Assembly: GCF_902686445.1 (NCBI RefSeq)
Contig: NC_062220.1
Location: 93,930,143 to 93,994,142, forward strand
Reading direction: 5' to 3'
DNA: 64,000 nt
DNA from: Sciurus carolinensis
Taxonomy: Eukaryota > Chordata > Mammalia > Rodentia > Sciuridae
Of the stretch, positions 11,034 through 23,188 are shown in pieces. The notes beneath the pieces are model-generated. The model did no database searches and had not been told where the DNA came from. It saw only the letters and a program-made list of their open reading frames with translations. The number at the start of each line of letters is the position of its first letter. Within the stretch, counting starts at the first letter, position 1. A program made the position numbers and the translations under genes.

Positions 11034-11103
11034 ACCTCATTTTACTCTTAAATGTGAACTAGAAGACATTTTATCTTTTCCCCATATAGTTAGCAATTTG
11101 TCT

Positions 11104-11238
11104 AAAGAAGTTATGGATATGTAGTCACAATAAAATGTGCTAGATTTGACTACTCCTTTCCCCTACCCCCAATAAAATCAAACTTTAGTCAAAAAACAAA
11201 AAACAAAAAACAAAACAAAAAAAAAAAGAAGTTATGGA
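11104..11238 (+). mobile_element. Short mRNA-like retrocopy with 14-bp target-site duplication
   Basis: AAAGAAGTTATGGA occurs exactly at 11104-11117 and 11225-11238. The ~107 bp between them is not a SINE I recognise. It ends with AATAAAA, then about 15 bases, then a (CAAAAAA)n-like tail, which is the layout of a 5'-truncated polyadenylated transcript. The source gene is not identifiable from so short a piece. The tail and duplication show L1-mediated insertion. Confidence 0.75.
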
Positions 11239-11590
11239 ATGATTTGCCCTTTCTCAATTTGATTGAAGTATCATTTCTATTAATTTGAAATGTCTCTCTT
11301 TATCTGAACTTGGATCTGATTCTGAACTTCCACTTTTCAGGACTGCCTGCTCCAGTGTAATGCTGCTGTAAAGAACGTTTTGATAATAGGAAAGGCAATC
11401 CACTATACATTCTTTTAAAAAAGTCACATTTTCCAGTATTATTTTTTCAAGAATACTTGAGAGACATGTGTCCACATTTTCTTTAACATCCCATTAAAGT
11501 GTTATTTGACATTCCATAACATTTTTAGATTAATTTGGTGACAAAATTAATTTTTATAAAATTTTCATAAATCACATGTCTAGAATTTAG
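11239..11590. other. Non-coding spacer, nothing recognised
   Basis: AT-rich. A minus-strand 73-codon ORF at 11254-11475 has no recognisable domain. Confidence 0.45.
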
Positions 11591-13080
11591 GAATTTATTT
11601 TATGCCTTCTTTACATATGTCCCAAACATTTCCTATTGAACTTATTCCTAGGTATTTTATGTGTTTAATCATCATTAAAATGGGATTTTTTTTTTCTTCC
11701 ACTTGTATTTACTTTCTCACTGGTTGTAGCTCTAATACAGATCTATCAAAATGTATAAATGCATTCTACTGTCATGTACAACTAATTAGAACAAATTAAA
11801 TTTAAAAGTTAAAAAAGAAAAGCTATTGTTCTGTGCATATTTACTTTTTATAAGTCATTTTATTTAATAATTTCATATTTGATTTTCTTTTTTTTTTCAA
11901 GATAATCTTTGGATAACAATATCTTTTTGTCTTTTTCAATATTTATACCTTTCATTTTGATTTTTAATTCCATTCTTTAAACTTCTCATACAATGTTCAA
12001 TATTAACAGTTACTCTAAGTATCTGTCTTGTTTTTGATTTGAGGATCAAAATGTTTTTTTCTTGAAAGGTTTTTGACTTCTAGTTTTGTGCTATTAATCT
12101 TAGGATATTGATTTTGGGATTCTTAATTAGGTTGAAAAATATTCTGTTTTTCTGTAAGAATCTTTTTAAAAATCAGGAGTATATATTGACCTTTTATCAA
12201 ACACTTGATACTAAGGCGTATTTATCAAATATTTTTCTTTGTTCTAGTAATATGATTAAGTACTTTAATAAATTACTTTAAATTAAGTCCTTTTGTTTCT
12301 ACAATAAACTTATATGGCTACAGTACATTATTTTTAATATAGCTCTAGCTGTGATTTGCTAATATTTCATGTAAGATCATTAAATTTATATAGTTTCACA
12401 TTTCATCTGTGGTTGTCTCTCTTTTAAATCTAATTTGTAAAGGTTTAGTATCAGGGTTATGCTAGTTTTCTAAAATAAATTTTGAAGATTTTCATTTCCT
12501 TCCCTTTTCTTTGAAAAAGTGTTAATAACATAGGAATTGGGTTTATTGACAATATGAAAGAATTTGTGAGTAAATTTCTCTGCATTCAATACCTTTAGCA
12601 ATAGATCATTCACAATATTTTCTGCACTTTCTGTTCTTTCTGTTCTCTTTTCAAATTCTTAATTTCTTTTATAAAACTTGACTATTGTATTTTCATTTTT
12701 TGAAGTCTTTGGTTTAATCAGGATTTTTAAATTTATCAACAGAGATGCACATTATATATTATTAAATTTTTTTCCCAAATTGTTTTGTATCTTTGCCTAA
12801 ATCCACTTCTCATTATTGATATTTTATGTTGAATTTTTTGTTGTTTTGGTTCCCCCTTTCTTTTTATTTTGATTAGCCTTGTGAGGTGTTTGCCAATATA
12901 ATTGGCCCTTTTCAAAGAATAGAGTTTGGATTTACTATCCTGTCTCCACTTTATCTAATTAGTTTTGCTTTAAATTTTATGCTACCTCCGGTTTGTTTTT
13001 ATCATGTCTCTCTCTTTCTGGGTTGAATCAAATGCTTGGATTATTTTTGTTGTTATTTTTCTTTAATAATAAATAGACTT
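11590..13080 (-). repeat. Ancient L1 fragment(s), ORF2 region, antisense
   Basis: T-rich plus-strand sequence follows the order of an antisense ancient L1 ORF2. Examples are the blocks near 11640-11700, near 12500-12600 ('ataggaattgggtttattga') and near 12880-12950 ('cttttcaaagaatagagttt'). Divergence is high, the frames are destroyed, and a younger L1 3'-end stub interrupts it at 11748-11815. Confidence 0.6.
11748..11815 (+). repeat. Isolated L1 3'-terminal stub
   Basis: A ~65-bp segment beginning 'tatcaaaatgtataaatgca' and containing 'actgtcatgtacaacta' ends in an A-rich tail. It is nearly identical to the pieces at 44006-44065 and 50638-50700. It is related to the last bases of the longer L1 at 33138-33915, so it is an extremely 5'-truncated L1. 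Confidence 0.75.
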
Positions 13081-13084
13081 CAGA

Positions 13085-13490
13085 CCAGGATTTTCATCAC
13101 TGTATATAGAAGTATTCATCAATTTTTGCTAGGTTATACTGCAGGAACAAATAATCCCCAAATCTCACTGATTTGCAGAAGCAAAAGTTTCTTTCTCTTT
13201 CACATTACATGTCCTTTGCATGTGGGTGGCAGTTCCAATCAATGTCTCCTTCATTCTGCCATCCAGGCTGAACAAGCAGCCTTATATCTGGGACATGCGG
13301 CTCTCACAGCAGAAGGACAAGAATCATACATGAAGCAACTACTCGGACAGGGTAGACATCTCTAATGGACAAACCAATGACACATTCAAAGGGAGAAGGG
13401 TGTACTCCTGTCACAGGGAGGTAGCAAATAACTGAGAGAATAATGCAATCTACCACAAAACTTTGGTAACATGCCCAAGTATATTGTTTG
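13085..13490. repeat. Unassigned interspersed-repeat-like segment
   Basis: The block differs in composition (higher GC) from the flanking antisense L1 and appears inserted into it. A 109-codon ORF (13036-13365) crosses its edge and has no domain. It reads like an old LTR or DNA transposon copy, but I cannot name the family and saw no clear terminal repeats. Confidence 0.35.
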
Positions 13491-13529
13491 AGAGATAATA
13501 ATGGTCATACTGCCCTTTTAGAAATAGTC

Positions 13530-14010
13530 TGCAACTATGATTTTTTTTCATTTGCCCATTTTTGGAAATACTGATTTTTAATTTTTGAAACATTTTTTGT
13601 TTTAAATATTTCACGTTTTTATTTCTAGTTTTATTGCATCATAGAGAACATAGCCCATACAACTTCCGCACTTTGGGATGAGGGTCTTGAGTTTTCTTTA
13701 GTGTCTTACAAAATGATTCATTTCTCTTAAATATTTCTTTGATGTGGAAAATAATATTTTCTCTAATCTTATAATATTCCACAGGGATCTATTAAGCAAA
13801 GATTCTTGTTATATTATTTAGATTCTTATTTATTTTTGTCTCCTTGTTCGGTCTATGACTGAGCTGAGTGGACTGAGTCATAATAAAAATTTTAGTTCTT
13901 CTCTGTATCTCTAACAGCCTCTACTTAGAAGATTTGATGTTTGCTCATTATTTAGAATGTCATAAAATGACTTTTTAAGTGTCCACTTGTGAAAGCACAA
14001 CTGATAATTA
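13530..14010 (-). repeat. Ancient L1 fragment, antisense
   Basis: The plus strand shows 'tttttatttctagttttatt' followed by 'gcatcatagagaacatag', matching the antisense of an ancient L1 ORF2 region. It is probably a continuation of the 11.6-13.1-kb fossil beyond the inserted block. Confidence 0.5.
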
Positions 14011-14289
14011 CACTATGATGGCAGCATTTGACCACCAGATATGTCCCCAAGCCACATCTTAGCCTTTGCAACAAACCATTTTTTTCATGTTGTAAGAAAC
14101 AAGCATTTGCTCCATTTAATTTTTCCCTTGAATTTTCCTTGTCTCATATTGTCAATATTATTCTTTTACCTGTATTATGTATACTTTTGTCTGTCCCCTT
14201 TAAAAAGTTATTTTCAAACTTTTTGTGTCACTTTAAGTATGTTTCTTGTAAAACAAAATACAAATTATTGATTACAAAATCTAAATATT

Positions 14290-14510
14290 TTTATTTTTTT
14301 GGGGGGGTGGAGTACCAGAAATTGAACTCAGGGGCACTCAATCACTGAGCCACATCCCTAGCCTTATTTTGTATTTTATTTAGAGACAGGGTCTCACTGA
14401 GTTGCTTCACATCTCATTTTTGCTAAGAATGGCTTTGAACTTGCAATCCTCCTACCTCAGCCTCCCAAGTCGCTGGGATTACAGGCATGCTCCACTGCAC
14501 TGGGCTATCT
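14290..14510 (-). mobile_element. MEN-type SINE, reverse orientation
   Basis: The plus strand reads as the complement of an ID half ('attgaactcaggggcactca', 'cactgagccacatccc'), then the linker, then the complement of a B1 half ending 'gggattacaggcatgctcca'. A ~27-bp interruption near 14408-14430 separates parts of the left monomer. Confidence 0.85.
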
Positions 14511-14721
14511 TGATCTTTTGTGATGAGAGTTTTAAAATCATCAATAGTTATTGTGAGCTTAGTATTTTTGTTCTTGTCACTGTGGTCATTTTTCTGTTGT
14601 ATATCTATAGACTTATGCATGTGCTTTTCCATTTCTTTAAAATTATAATAGAGCATATTATAAATGTTGAGATTAAAATTAAAATGTGTTCATTTATTCC
14701 TATGTAAAAATTAGCAATTGT

Positions 14722-14800
14722 TATTTATTTATTTGTTTGTTTGTTTGTTTGTTTTGTACTGGGGATTGAACTCAGGGCACTCGAAAAACTTTTCTCTACC
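14722..14800 (-). repeat. (TTTG)n tract plus a partial ID/MEN right half
   Basis: A (TTTG)n tetranucleotide run is followed by 'tactggggattgaactcagg', which is the complement of the 3' end of an ID/MEN element. Only about 40 bp of the SINE remain, and the TTTG run is probably the complement of its A-rich tail. Confidence 0.6.
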
Positions 14801-16345
14801 TAGGACCAGTACACTTGGCTATTTAACCACATTTCAAATATTGACCTTGACATAAAAAAATTAACACCACTGGCTTCTGTGCTCCTTGGACCAGGTGTAC
14901 ACAATTGACCTTCACTTGGGTGGTTTGATTAAAGGAGGAAACAGTCTACCCAGAAAAGCTATGGAGGTAGTAGGTGGGCTCCAAACTGCAGCCCAACCCA
15001 CACCTTCCCACCAGTTCCTTAAACTTGCCTTATACCCCATTAAGAGAAGCTCCCTAATCCCTGGTACTTAACTATGGTTTGAGCTGATAGCAGGGCCTTC
15101 TCTGCTCATGCTTCTTGCATGACTGTTCTAAGTGTTGCCTGTTTGGATTTTGACCATGTTCAGGTGGGTGAGCCTACAGTAAGCATTACAAAGCAAATGC
15201 TGAGTAGTGTGAGACCACAGAATAAAGACAGTCTGAAGGGTAGAGAGCTTCCTAATGGAGAAAATTTCCTGCTAGCCTGATAGGGAAGGAACTGAGGCTT
15301 TTCAAGGTTGGGGCAAGTGGAGACTCCTTCAACTGTCTGATCAAAAGCCAGGTGACAATCGTTACTTTAGAAATTGTTATCACCATAGCAGCAAACCTGA
15401 ACCAAACATATACACAATGCTAAAATATAATATTCAAATGGTTAAAAACATGACTGCTATGCAAACACAGAAAGAAAACGGGTCAAAGATTTTTACTTGA
15501 CTTCATAGTTTAGGAGACCCTGTAAGATATTGACTGGTTCAAATGAGAATTCAAAGAAAAGAGAAATACATGCAGGCTGTCAGAAATGCTAATAAATTTT
15601 AAAAACTAGTTAATATCTGAAAAGGCAATAAGATGTAATGGTTGGGGGGTCATCTCTTCTATGTCTACTGAATGAAATCCATTTGCTAGGCATGTACAAG
15701 ATCTATTTGCATTTTTACCAAGATTTTTGCAAGCTGACTTCTACCCCTGTGCTTGTAAAACAGCTTAATCAATAGGAAGGGTATGCCAGACAACACCCAG
15801 CACACCACTGAAAGGACACCTAATAGTCTCTTTTAAAGTTTCAGAAAATTTTCCTAACACCTTTTTTAAATTATGAAAAATAATTTTTCCAAATTAACTA
15901 TCGAGTGGATCAAATATGTAAGAGCCCACTCCAATGTCTTTAAATTGGTACATCCACTTCCCTGCCTCGATTCGGGTCTGGCCCATATTCTAGCCATCTC
16001 TACTCTGTGTCCCAGGAAGGTCATTCGGGTTTACTCTAGCTATCAAGGGTAACACATTCAGCAAATTCTTATGCTCTTGTCATCTCCCCAGCAACCTTTT
16101 GTGGGCCTTTTAACAGTCTGCTGGGTTGAGCAGGAAGAGACAGGTTGCTCTGGGCAGTGTTCAACAGCACAGCTCTTTGTCTCTTGTTGTCAGCCAGCCC
16201 TGTCACTACATTGTTCTCCAGGCGGCATGCCTTTGATGGACTATCTGCTCCTCCTGTCTCAACACTCTGGGCAGCATTTGGAGAAACAGCAGCCCCATGC
16301 TGTTACTTCTGTTACAGAATAATCCTATTACACTAGGATGTACTA
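14801..16345. other. Unique-looking non-coding DNA
   Basis: No recognised repeat or gene. ORFs of 61-83 codons at 14886-15071 and 16071-16336 overlap each other in alternative frames with no domain and no initiating context. Old repeats too diverged to see by eye cannot be excluded. Confidence 0.4.
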
Positions 16346-16349
16346 TTCA

Positions 16350-16480
16350 CTGAATCCCACGCATTTGTTGAGAACACCCTGGGGAAGTCCCAAAGATGCA
16401 AGGCATGCTCCTTATTCTCAAAGAGCTCTCCATCTGTTGGGGAGACAAGTCATGCTTAAGAAGCAAACTGAAAAAAAGAC
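16350..16480 (-). repeat. L2 LINE fragment, antisense
   Basis: The order of 'catttgttgagaacaccctg' and 'agagctctccatctgttggg' followed by 'gagacaagtcatgc' matches the antisense 3' end of mammalian L2. Confidence 0.5.
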
Positions 16481-16494
16481 CAGAAAGAAGAGCA

Positions 16495-16620
16495 GCAAAG
16501 GGAAATACAGTTGAAATCCTACTCTGCTACTCGTATGGTCTGGGATGAGTTACTTTTTCAACCTCATTCCAAGTTAGGTATTTTTTAACCTCATGATGTG
16601 ACATATAGACTGTGAAATCT
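16495..16620 (+). repeat. MIR fragment
   Basis: 'gaaatcctactctgctactc' followed by 'gggatgagttact' resembles the MIR core in sense orientation. The copy is degraded. Confidence 0.4.
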
Positions 16621-16789
16621 GCCCATTGGAAACACATAGTCAGCTCAGTAAATTTACTGTAGTAGATTTCCTGAGCTATGTACAACTCATCTCAATCCAG
16701 TTTTTGAACATTGCCGTCACTCTTAAAGACTTCCCTCATAAGAACTTGCAGGCAATCTTCACTTCAGTTTCTGATCACCACAGACCTGA

Positions 16790-17545
16790 CTATTGATTCT
16801 CTACATGTCTCTTTCCTAGAAATTTCACTTGGAAGCATACAGAATGCAGCCTGTTGTTTGTATCTAGTTTTGTTTACTTATCATGGTATTTTTGAGCTTC
16901 ATCCATATTGTAGTGGAGATTAGAATGGATTCATTCCTTTTGATGGCTGAATTATATTCCAGTATATGGATATACCACCTTCTGTTTATTTGTTCATGGG
17001 CTGATGGGTATGTAGACTTTCAGTTTTAGTCTATTATGAATAATATTTCTGTGAACATTAACATAAAAATCCGTGTATGGACATACATTTTACTTTCTCT
17101 TGGATAGATGCCTCAGAGTGGATTTGTTGAATTGCATGGTAAGTACTTGTCTGACTTTTTAAGAAACTGATATTCTATTCCAAAATAGTGTTACCATTGA
17201 TCATTTCCACCAACAATGCATAGTCTCCACATCCTCATCAACATTTGTTATTTCTGTCTTTTCAATGGTAACCATCCTACCAGAATGGTTTTGATTTTCA
17301 TTTTCCTACCAGTTAATGAGGTTGAACATATTTTAATCTACTAATTGACTCTTCAGACATCTTCTTGGGCAAAATGTCTATTCAAATCTAGCTCATCTTC
17401 AATTGGGATGTCTGTCTTCTTACTATTGAATTACAAAAGTTGTTAATAGATTCTGGATACAAGTGTCATATCAGATATATGATTTGCAAATATCTTCTAG
17501 CAGTTAGTGGCTTGTCTTTTCATTTTCTTAATGGGCAAGTTATTT
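16790..17545 (-). repeat. Ancient L1 3' region, antisense
   Basis: A long collinear match to the antisense 3' part of old mammalian L1s. Blocks include 'gatggctgaattatattcca', 'tttatttgttcatgggctga', 'atatgatttgcaaatatctt' and 'gcttgtcttttcattttctt'. No intact frame remains. Confidence 0.75.
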
Positions 17546-17569
17546 AAGCTACTTGAATCTACTCTCAAT

Positions 17570-17690
17570 TGCTGCATATACATTGTGGGGAAAGTGATAA
17601 CATCTACTCTCAGAATTATCATAAGGATTAAAAGAGGTTATATATGTGAAAAATACTTAGCACAGAGTTTGGAAAATATTGGAGGGTTTA
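17570..17690 (+). repeat. MIR fragment (3' part)
   Basis: 'ataaggattaaaagaggtta' followed by 'aatacttagcacagagtttg' corresponds to the sense tail half of MIR. Confidence 0.5.
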
Positions 17691-18494
17691 TTGAACAATC
17701 TGAATGTAAGAAATTGCATGAAAAGTGTCAGATGTGGTCAGATGCCATATTCTTCACTCATTCAGGGAGGAAAGAAACCAAGCATTGCCTGAAGCCTCCA
17801 CAGCATACCATAGTATCCTGTGCATAACCCTGAGATACTCCTCGAAGAATGGAAATGGCTGGACATAGGAAGGCAGCCCAGTGAGGAAAACAATCAACAA
17901 AGGTCTAGACGCGGGAGTGAGTGGAGCTTGTGAGAAAGGTGGAGGAAGCTACTATACTACAGATTCATACAGGGCTGTCCTCACACGTGTTCTTCATACC
18001 AAGCCAAATATCACAGAAGCCTGATCAGAGGCAGTGTGTAAAAGTGGGCATTTTGTCCTGTCTTCTAACTCTCAGGTAATAAAAATGACATTTCTATTTT
18101 GAAAGGGAAAATCAAAGAAAGAGCAAAATTATTCTAGTTGATGTAAAAATATATAGTCAATTCTGAAAAAACTGCAAATATATTATTTGAGGTGGGAACA
18201 ACTATGATGCCTAACTAATACCTGCAGCAGATGGAGCCCAAGGGCCAGCCGGTCTAGAGGCAGGAGTGCCCAGTTTTGCTCTACCAAGTTGTACACTTAG
18301 GTTTTGGGGTGGGGCAGGGAGAAATTCACTGCCAAGTCTTGTAACTTGTGACCAGTTTAAAACTGAGATCATTTTATCAGAGAATCAGTAATGAAACACA
18401 GATTCAAGAGCCAGGGCCACTAAATCAGGAAGCCATGGCTGTCATGAAAAGAGGGTAAGCCCAAAAGTTCAGGAAATACTAACAGCTGATATTT
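17691..18494. other. Non-coding stretch, nothing recognised
   Basis: No domain-bearing ORF and no transposon signature. The 106-codon ORF at 17507-17827 starts inside the L1 fossil and crosses the MIR tail, so it is incidental. Confidence 0.45.
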
Positions 18495-18665
18495 ATTTGA
18501 GTTTACAACATATTAAGGCCTGCATCAAGTTTTCACATGAATTATCTCATCTAATCTTTGCTATTCCCAATGAAGTAGGTTCTATTATTTTTCCATTTTA
18601 TAGTTGACCAATAAGACTTAAAGAAGGTAAGATACTTGGCAGAGTAGGGGGTTGCACTTGGACAA
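18495..18665 (-). repeat. MIR fragment, antisense
   Basis: 'attatctcatctaatctttg' followed by 'aatgaagtaggttctattat' and 'ccattttatag' matches the complement of the MIR core and tail. Confidence 0.6.
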
Positions 18666-19224
18666 TTTGGCTCAGGCCCAACCTCATTAACATCAACTGC
18701 AGGAACCATTGTCTGATCCCATCCTGTGCAACACAGGGCCTGACACATAGGTAGATACCTAACAAAAGTGCTTTAAGCAAGGATGGCAGGGAATAAAACT
18801 GAAGCAACATCTAATGACACAAAAAGGAGCCAAGCCTTGATACATGAAGCACGATGAAGAGACCTACAGGTGTACCAAGATCAGGCAGGAAGAGGGTTTG
18901 GCTGATGATTAAGAATTCCAAAGTTTAAAAACTGTCTACTTTTACACGAAAGTTAGAACAGATCCAGACTTCTTCCTCTGGACTAATCACTTCATCCCAA
19001 ATCTCCTCATTTCATTGGACTTTGTTGAGCAAGTTCCCTAATTGGTCCTCCAGGGCTTGTTCATGGCACAACATCCACCGAAGGACTTGGTTCAAAGACA
19101 GAGCCATCACACAGACAGCTGCCCTGCCCACGACAGGTTGGAACTGTTTCTCCAACTCGCATCATTCAGAATTCAAAGGAGACTACGTCGTCCTCTTGCT
19201 AGCCGTAATGAAGGGGACATGGCG

Positions 19225-19375
19225 GTTAACTTCTCTGGTCTCAATGTCATCTTCTGCAAAATGTAAATAATAATAATTTCAATTCCATAAGAACCTGGGA
19301 CAATAGGGAAGTTTAAATAAAATATTCCCTTAAAAGTCATGAGCACGGGGCCTGACATTTAGAAAAGGCTCAAAA
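19225..19375 (+). repeat. MIR fragment
   Basis: 'tctcaatgtcatcttctgca' followed by 'aaatgtaaataataat' and then 'gagcacggggcctgacattt' gives the sense core and tail of MIR. Confidence 0.5.
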
Positions 19376-19379
19376 ATGG

Positions 19380-20620
19380 TTGGTGTTATCATTTTACTTG
19401 CCTAGGTGCTAGTTCCGATGCCCATATCGGATGGGAATGTCTCATCCCCAAATGTGTCACATCCTTCCTGCACTGTGAGATCCCTGGCTGGATGTGCAGG
19501 ATGCCAAGGGGCTGAATCTTGCCATTCTTATCCTGTGCAGAGAAGGAATGGACTAAGGCTCTGAAGATAAGACATCCCTAATTCCCTTCCTTCCTCCATC
19601 ATCTCCACCCCCTCATTTGTCTCCTTTCAGCCTAGTAGACAAAGAATGAGAGTCCTGGCACCTTGCCAAATGTAGCAGGAAGTTATGAATGAGGATTGCA
19701 CAGGACAGTTGACTCTCCAGAGAGATAGGCCCCAAATTAATCCTGAAGGCTGGGCATAACCACAGGAAACTTGGAGCCATGAGGCCAGCACTTAACACTT
19801 ACATATCTCTGTCTATCCTGGAGTGTTAGGCAAACAATAGCTTAATCCACTAAAGACCCAGGGGAGGTATTATTAGTCATGGAATATCTGAGATCAACCT
19901 TTAGTAACATACACTCAGGAACAAAATCTGGTATCCAGGGCCTCACGTGGGATGAACATCCCTACATGAGTCTTTGAGGAATGTCACAGCAAATATCCAA
20001 CAACTGGTTAATGTCCACCAGTACTTAGCAAATTAGGCTTGTGTTGAAGTGTCAATGCCCAAGGGACTGATTTATTAAACTGCCCTAATTAGGATCTTGT
20101 AACACATCAAAGGGTCATTAAAGAAAACAGTGCTGGCTTCAAAGACTAAGGGATACACACAAGTGTGGTCTGTCTGTTTGCCAGCTCAACAAATGCCATT
20201 CTGACACTGCCATGGACTTCTCTGGGATGGTAGCCATCAATTAAATTAAAACATGACACTTCTGCTGGAGCAAGTCTGATATAACGTCTCCCATGCCCAT
20301 GTTTTCCTTTCTCTTATATTTTCCTTTTTTGGAGGCCCAAAACTAGCTCAGAGTCAAGGCTGAGAAAGTTCTTGGACCAAAGAACTAGCGAGGACAACCT
20401 GCCATGGAGAATTTAGAAACAAATTGCTGCAATTAATTTGCTTCTGAAATTATGGTCCTTCTCCCTCTGCTGCCACCATGTCTTAAATGCACATTTTCCA
20501 TTTGAAATCTCCTTAACAACAAATAAGTACAACTTTCCTTACCGTCACATCTTGCCAGGCAGGTCAAGCCAGTTTTGCCATAGTTATTTCTACTCAAGTT
20601 TTAACTCAGCACTGCACATT
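19380..20620. other. Repeat-poor non-coding DNA
   Basis: No repeat or gene was recognised. The part at about 20020-20140 contains TAATT-type homeodomain half-sites and looks unusually free of repeats, but nothing in the sequence proves function. Confidence 0.4.
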
Positions 20621-20624
20621 CATG

Positions 20625-20705
20625 CTCTATAACTTAAGTGAGATACTTAATCACTCAGTTTTGGTTTCTTCATCTGTAAAGAGGGAAAACCAATGAAAAT
20701 TTTTA
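20625..20705 (+). repeat. MIR fragment
   Basis: 'cagttttggtttcttcatct' followed by 'gtaaagaggg' is the sense MIR core. Confidence 0.55.
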
Positions 20706-20743
20706 CCTTGTGTTTTTTGGGGGAGAATTAAAATACATACTGA

Positions 20744-20870
20744 AGGTCTGGAGCTGTAGGTCAGTGGTAAAGTGCTTTGCTTGCCTAGTATCCTAGCATG
20801 CACAAGAGCTCTGGGATCCACCCTGGTGCTGCAAAAAAAAAAAAAAAAAAAGGAAAGAAAAAGGAAGAAA
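20744..20870 (+). mobile_element. ID SINE (tRNA-Ala-derived)
   Basis: 'tcagtggtaaagtgctttgc' followed by 'ttgcctag' and 'ctctgggatccaccctggtg' retains degraded A- and B-box positions of a tRNA-derived ID. An uninterrupted A run and an A-rich tail follow. Confidence 0.85.
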
Positions 20871-21362
20871 AATTATGTCAAGCGCTTGGTAAGGAGAGCT
20901 TGATGAGTATAATTATTGTTATTACACTCATAATATTATGATAAAAGAAGACTCAAATGATCATCTGTCTGTACCTGAGAAATATCGACAAGAAGTGACT
21001 TCTGTAGAAGACATGGCCAAGGCAGAGAATACTTCTCAAAATACCAAGAAGCCCTTGATTACCTCAAATACAGAACATATTACAAACCCCATAAAATTAT
21101 ATGTTTAGCTAATTGTCAAGTTTGCCCTTTATTGACATTGAAGAACATAATACAAAAAGCAATCATTGCCCACTATAAGTAACCAGGCTCTCTGGAGAAG
21201 GCCAATTTCAGGTCTGGGGCAGGAAATGCACAGGATATTTCTTGAGCTCCTTGTCATACCAGATGTCAAGGAAGCCCACGGCTTTACAGGAGTCAAACCA
21301 AAAAGACTCAGGAGTTGTCCTGAGTGAAGCCATGAAACATTAAACTATTATGTGAAAGATGC
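20871..21362. other. Non-coding stretch, nothing recognised
   Basis: No gene-like ORF and no transposon signature was seen. Confidence 0.45.
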
Positions 21363-21803
21363 TGTTAGGGTTTGGATCTGAGATGTTCTCCAAAAGCTCA
21401 TGTGTGAGACAACGCAGGAATGTTCAGAGGTAAAAAAGATTATGAGAGTTGTAACCTAATCAGTGGATTAATCCATTTGATAGATTCATAATTTAGTAGA
21501 TTAATTGGTGGTAACTGTAGGTGGGTAGGGCATGGTGGGAGGAAGTAGGTCACTGGGGGTGTGCCCTTGGAGATCACATTATCCCTGGCTCCTTGTACCC
21601 AAGCTCTCTCTGCTTCTTGGCTGTCATGAGTTGAGCAGCTTTCCTCTGCCATGCCTTTCTACCAGCATGCTTTGCTTCATCTCCAGCCCGGAGCCATGGA
21701 GTTGGCCAACCATGAACTGAACCTCTGAAACCATGAGCCAAAATAAACTTTTCCTCCTCTCAGTTTTTCTTGTCAGGTCTTTTTGGTCACTGTGACTATC
21801 ACA
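21363..21803 (+). mobile_element. ERVL-MaLR solo LTR (MST-like)
   Basis: Starts at TGTTAGGGTTTGGATCTGAG and ends near 'gtgactatcaca', with the internal order typical of MaLR LTRs. Landmarks are 'aaaagctcatgtgtgagaca', 'taacctaatcagtggattaa', 'gtcactgggggtgtgccctt', and 'gagccaaaataaacttttcc' as polyadenylation signal region. No internal retroviral sequence adjoins it, so it is a solo LTR. Confidence 0.85.
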
Positions 21804-22934
21804 GGGGTCAATCTGAAAAGGCTACTTAGCATTTGGTTCCAACTGTATGACAATCTGAAAAAGACAAAACTCAGGAGAGAGTAAAAAGATCAGTGGTTGT
21901 CAGGGGTTAGGGAGCAGGAAGGGATGAAAAGGCAAAATATAGAGGATTTTTAGGGCAGTGAAACTCTTCCATATGACATACAAATTTCATTTGACTTTCA
22001 TCATAGAACTTATCACACAAAAGTGAACCCAGGATCTCTGTCAGTGAGGTTCCTTGACTGTAACAAATGTCCCTCAGTGGTGCAGGATGTTGACCGAAGA
22101 AGCTGTGCATGTGTAAGAGTGGAAGGTATATGGAACTTTTCTGTCCATTCCACTCGATTTTTCTGTGAAAAACTGCTTTAGTAAATAAAGTTTAATTATT
22201 TTTTAAAGCAACCTGTGTGGAAAAAAACAACCAACTACAATGCACAGACCATGGACCTTATTTAGCTCCTGATTTGAATAAACAATATATATAGGGGTCA
22301 GAGAAGGAAGGAGAGGGAGAAGGCTGGAAGGAAAACAGACTATACATTGAGTGATATTAAGAAAGTATCAGAATGTTTTTGAAGATAAAAAAAATACTAT
22401 GTGTTTGAAAAACAGTTCTCTTATATAGCTACATATTGAAATATTTATATAATAATATGAACTTTGAGATTTGCTATAAAATATTCTGATGGGTGAGGAA
22501 AGCGAGTGAAAATATGGAACACCAGGCTTGGGTCATGGGCACATGGGTTCATTATGCTATTCTATGACTGATGTCATGGTTGACACTTTCCATAATAAAA
22601 TTAAAAAGTCAGCACCAATCAAGGTCCTAGGCACAGTCTCAGAACAATGCATCTGCCTTGTGCTTGACCTCATGTACAGAGCTCTGGGGCTTCTTCACCA
22701 ATACGAGGTCCAACATTTGACAGATTCAGTCAGTTAAGCCACTGCAATCTGGAAGGTTCTAAAAAGTTTAAGTAAACTTAATCAATTACTTCAAACCACT
22801 GAGTCCTCTACATATCAGGCCGTGTATGTTCAATGTGGTCAATGAAAATTAAAACATTGATGTTGCTATTTTCTCCCCAACAGATATTTAAAAAGTTAAA
22901 TGAGGAGGTCATCCCCTGATACTAGTCTGACAGA
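21804..22934. other. Non-coding stretch, nothing recognised
   Basis: AT-rich. A 69-codon ORF at 22528-22737 and a 67-codon minus-strand ORF at 21907-22110 show no domain. Confidence 0.45.
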
Positions 22935-23135
22935 GGGAAGAAAATGAACATTTACCAAGTCTCTTCTAGGTGAGAAGTCTGTTTCATCTCAGTTAATATA
23001 CAGGAGAGTTAGGTAAGGTAAAGATTAATGTTTTCCATTTTGAGCTAGTGAAACTAAGCTCAGAGAGGAGAGACAGCCTATTTAAGGCCATAGAGCTAAT
23101 AAAATGGCTGAGTCAGGATTTCACCCCCTCATCAA
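22935..23135 (-). repeat. MIR, antisense
   Basis: 'aaactaagctcagagaggag' followed by 'ggccatagagctaataaaat' and 'ctgagtcaggatttcacccc' is the complement of the MIR core. The tail half lies to the left ('atctcagttaatatacagga'). Confidence 0.75.
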
Positions 23136-23188
23136 CCTGAGGGTAGAGCACATTTTTAATCTCCACTCTATATTCTCTTAGTCTGGAG

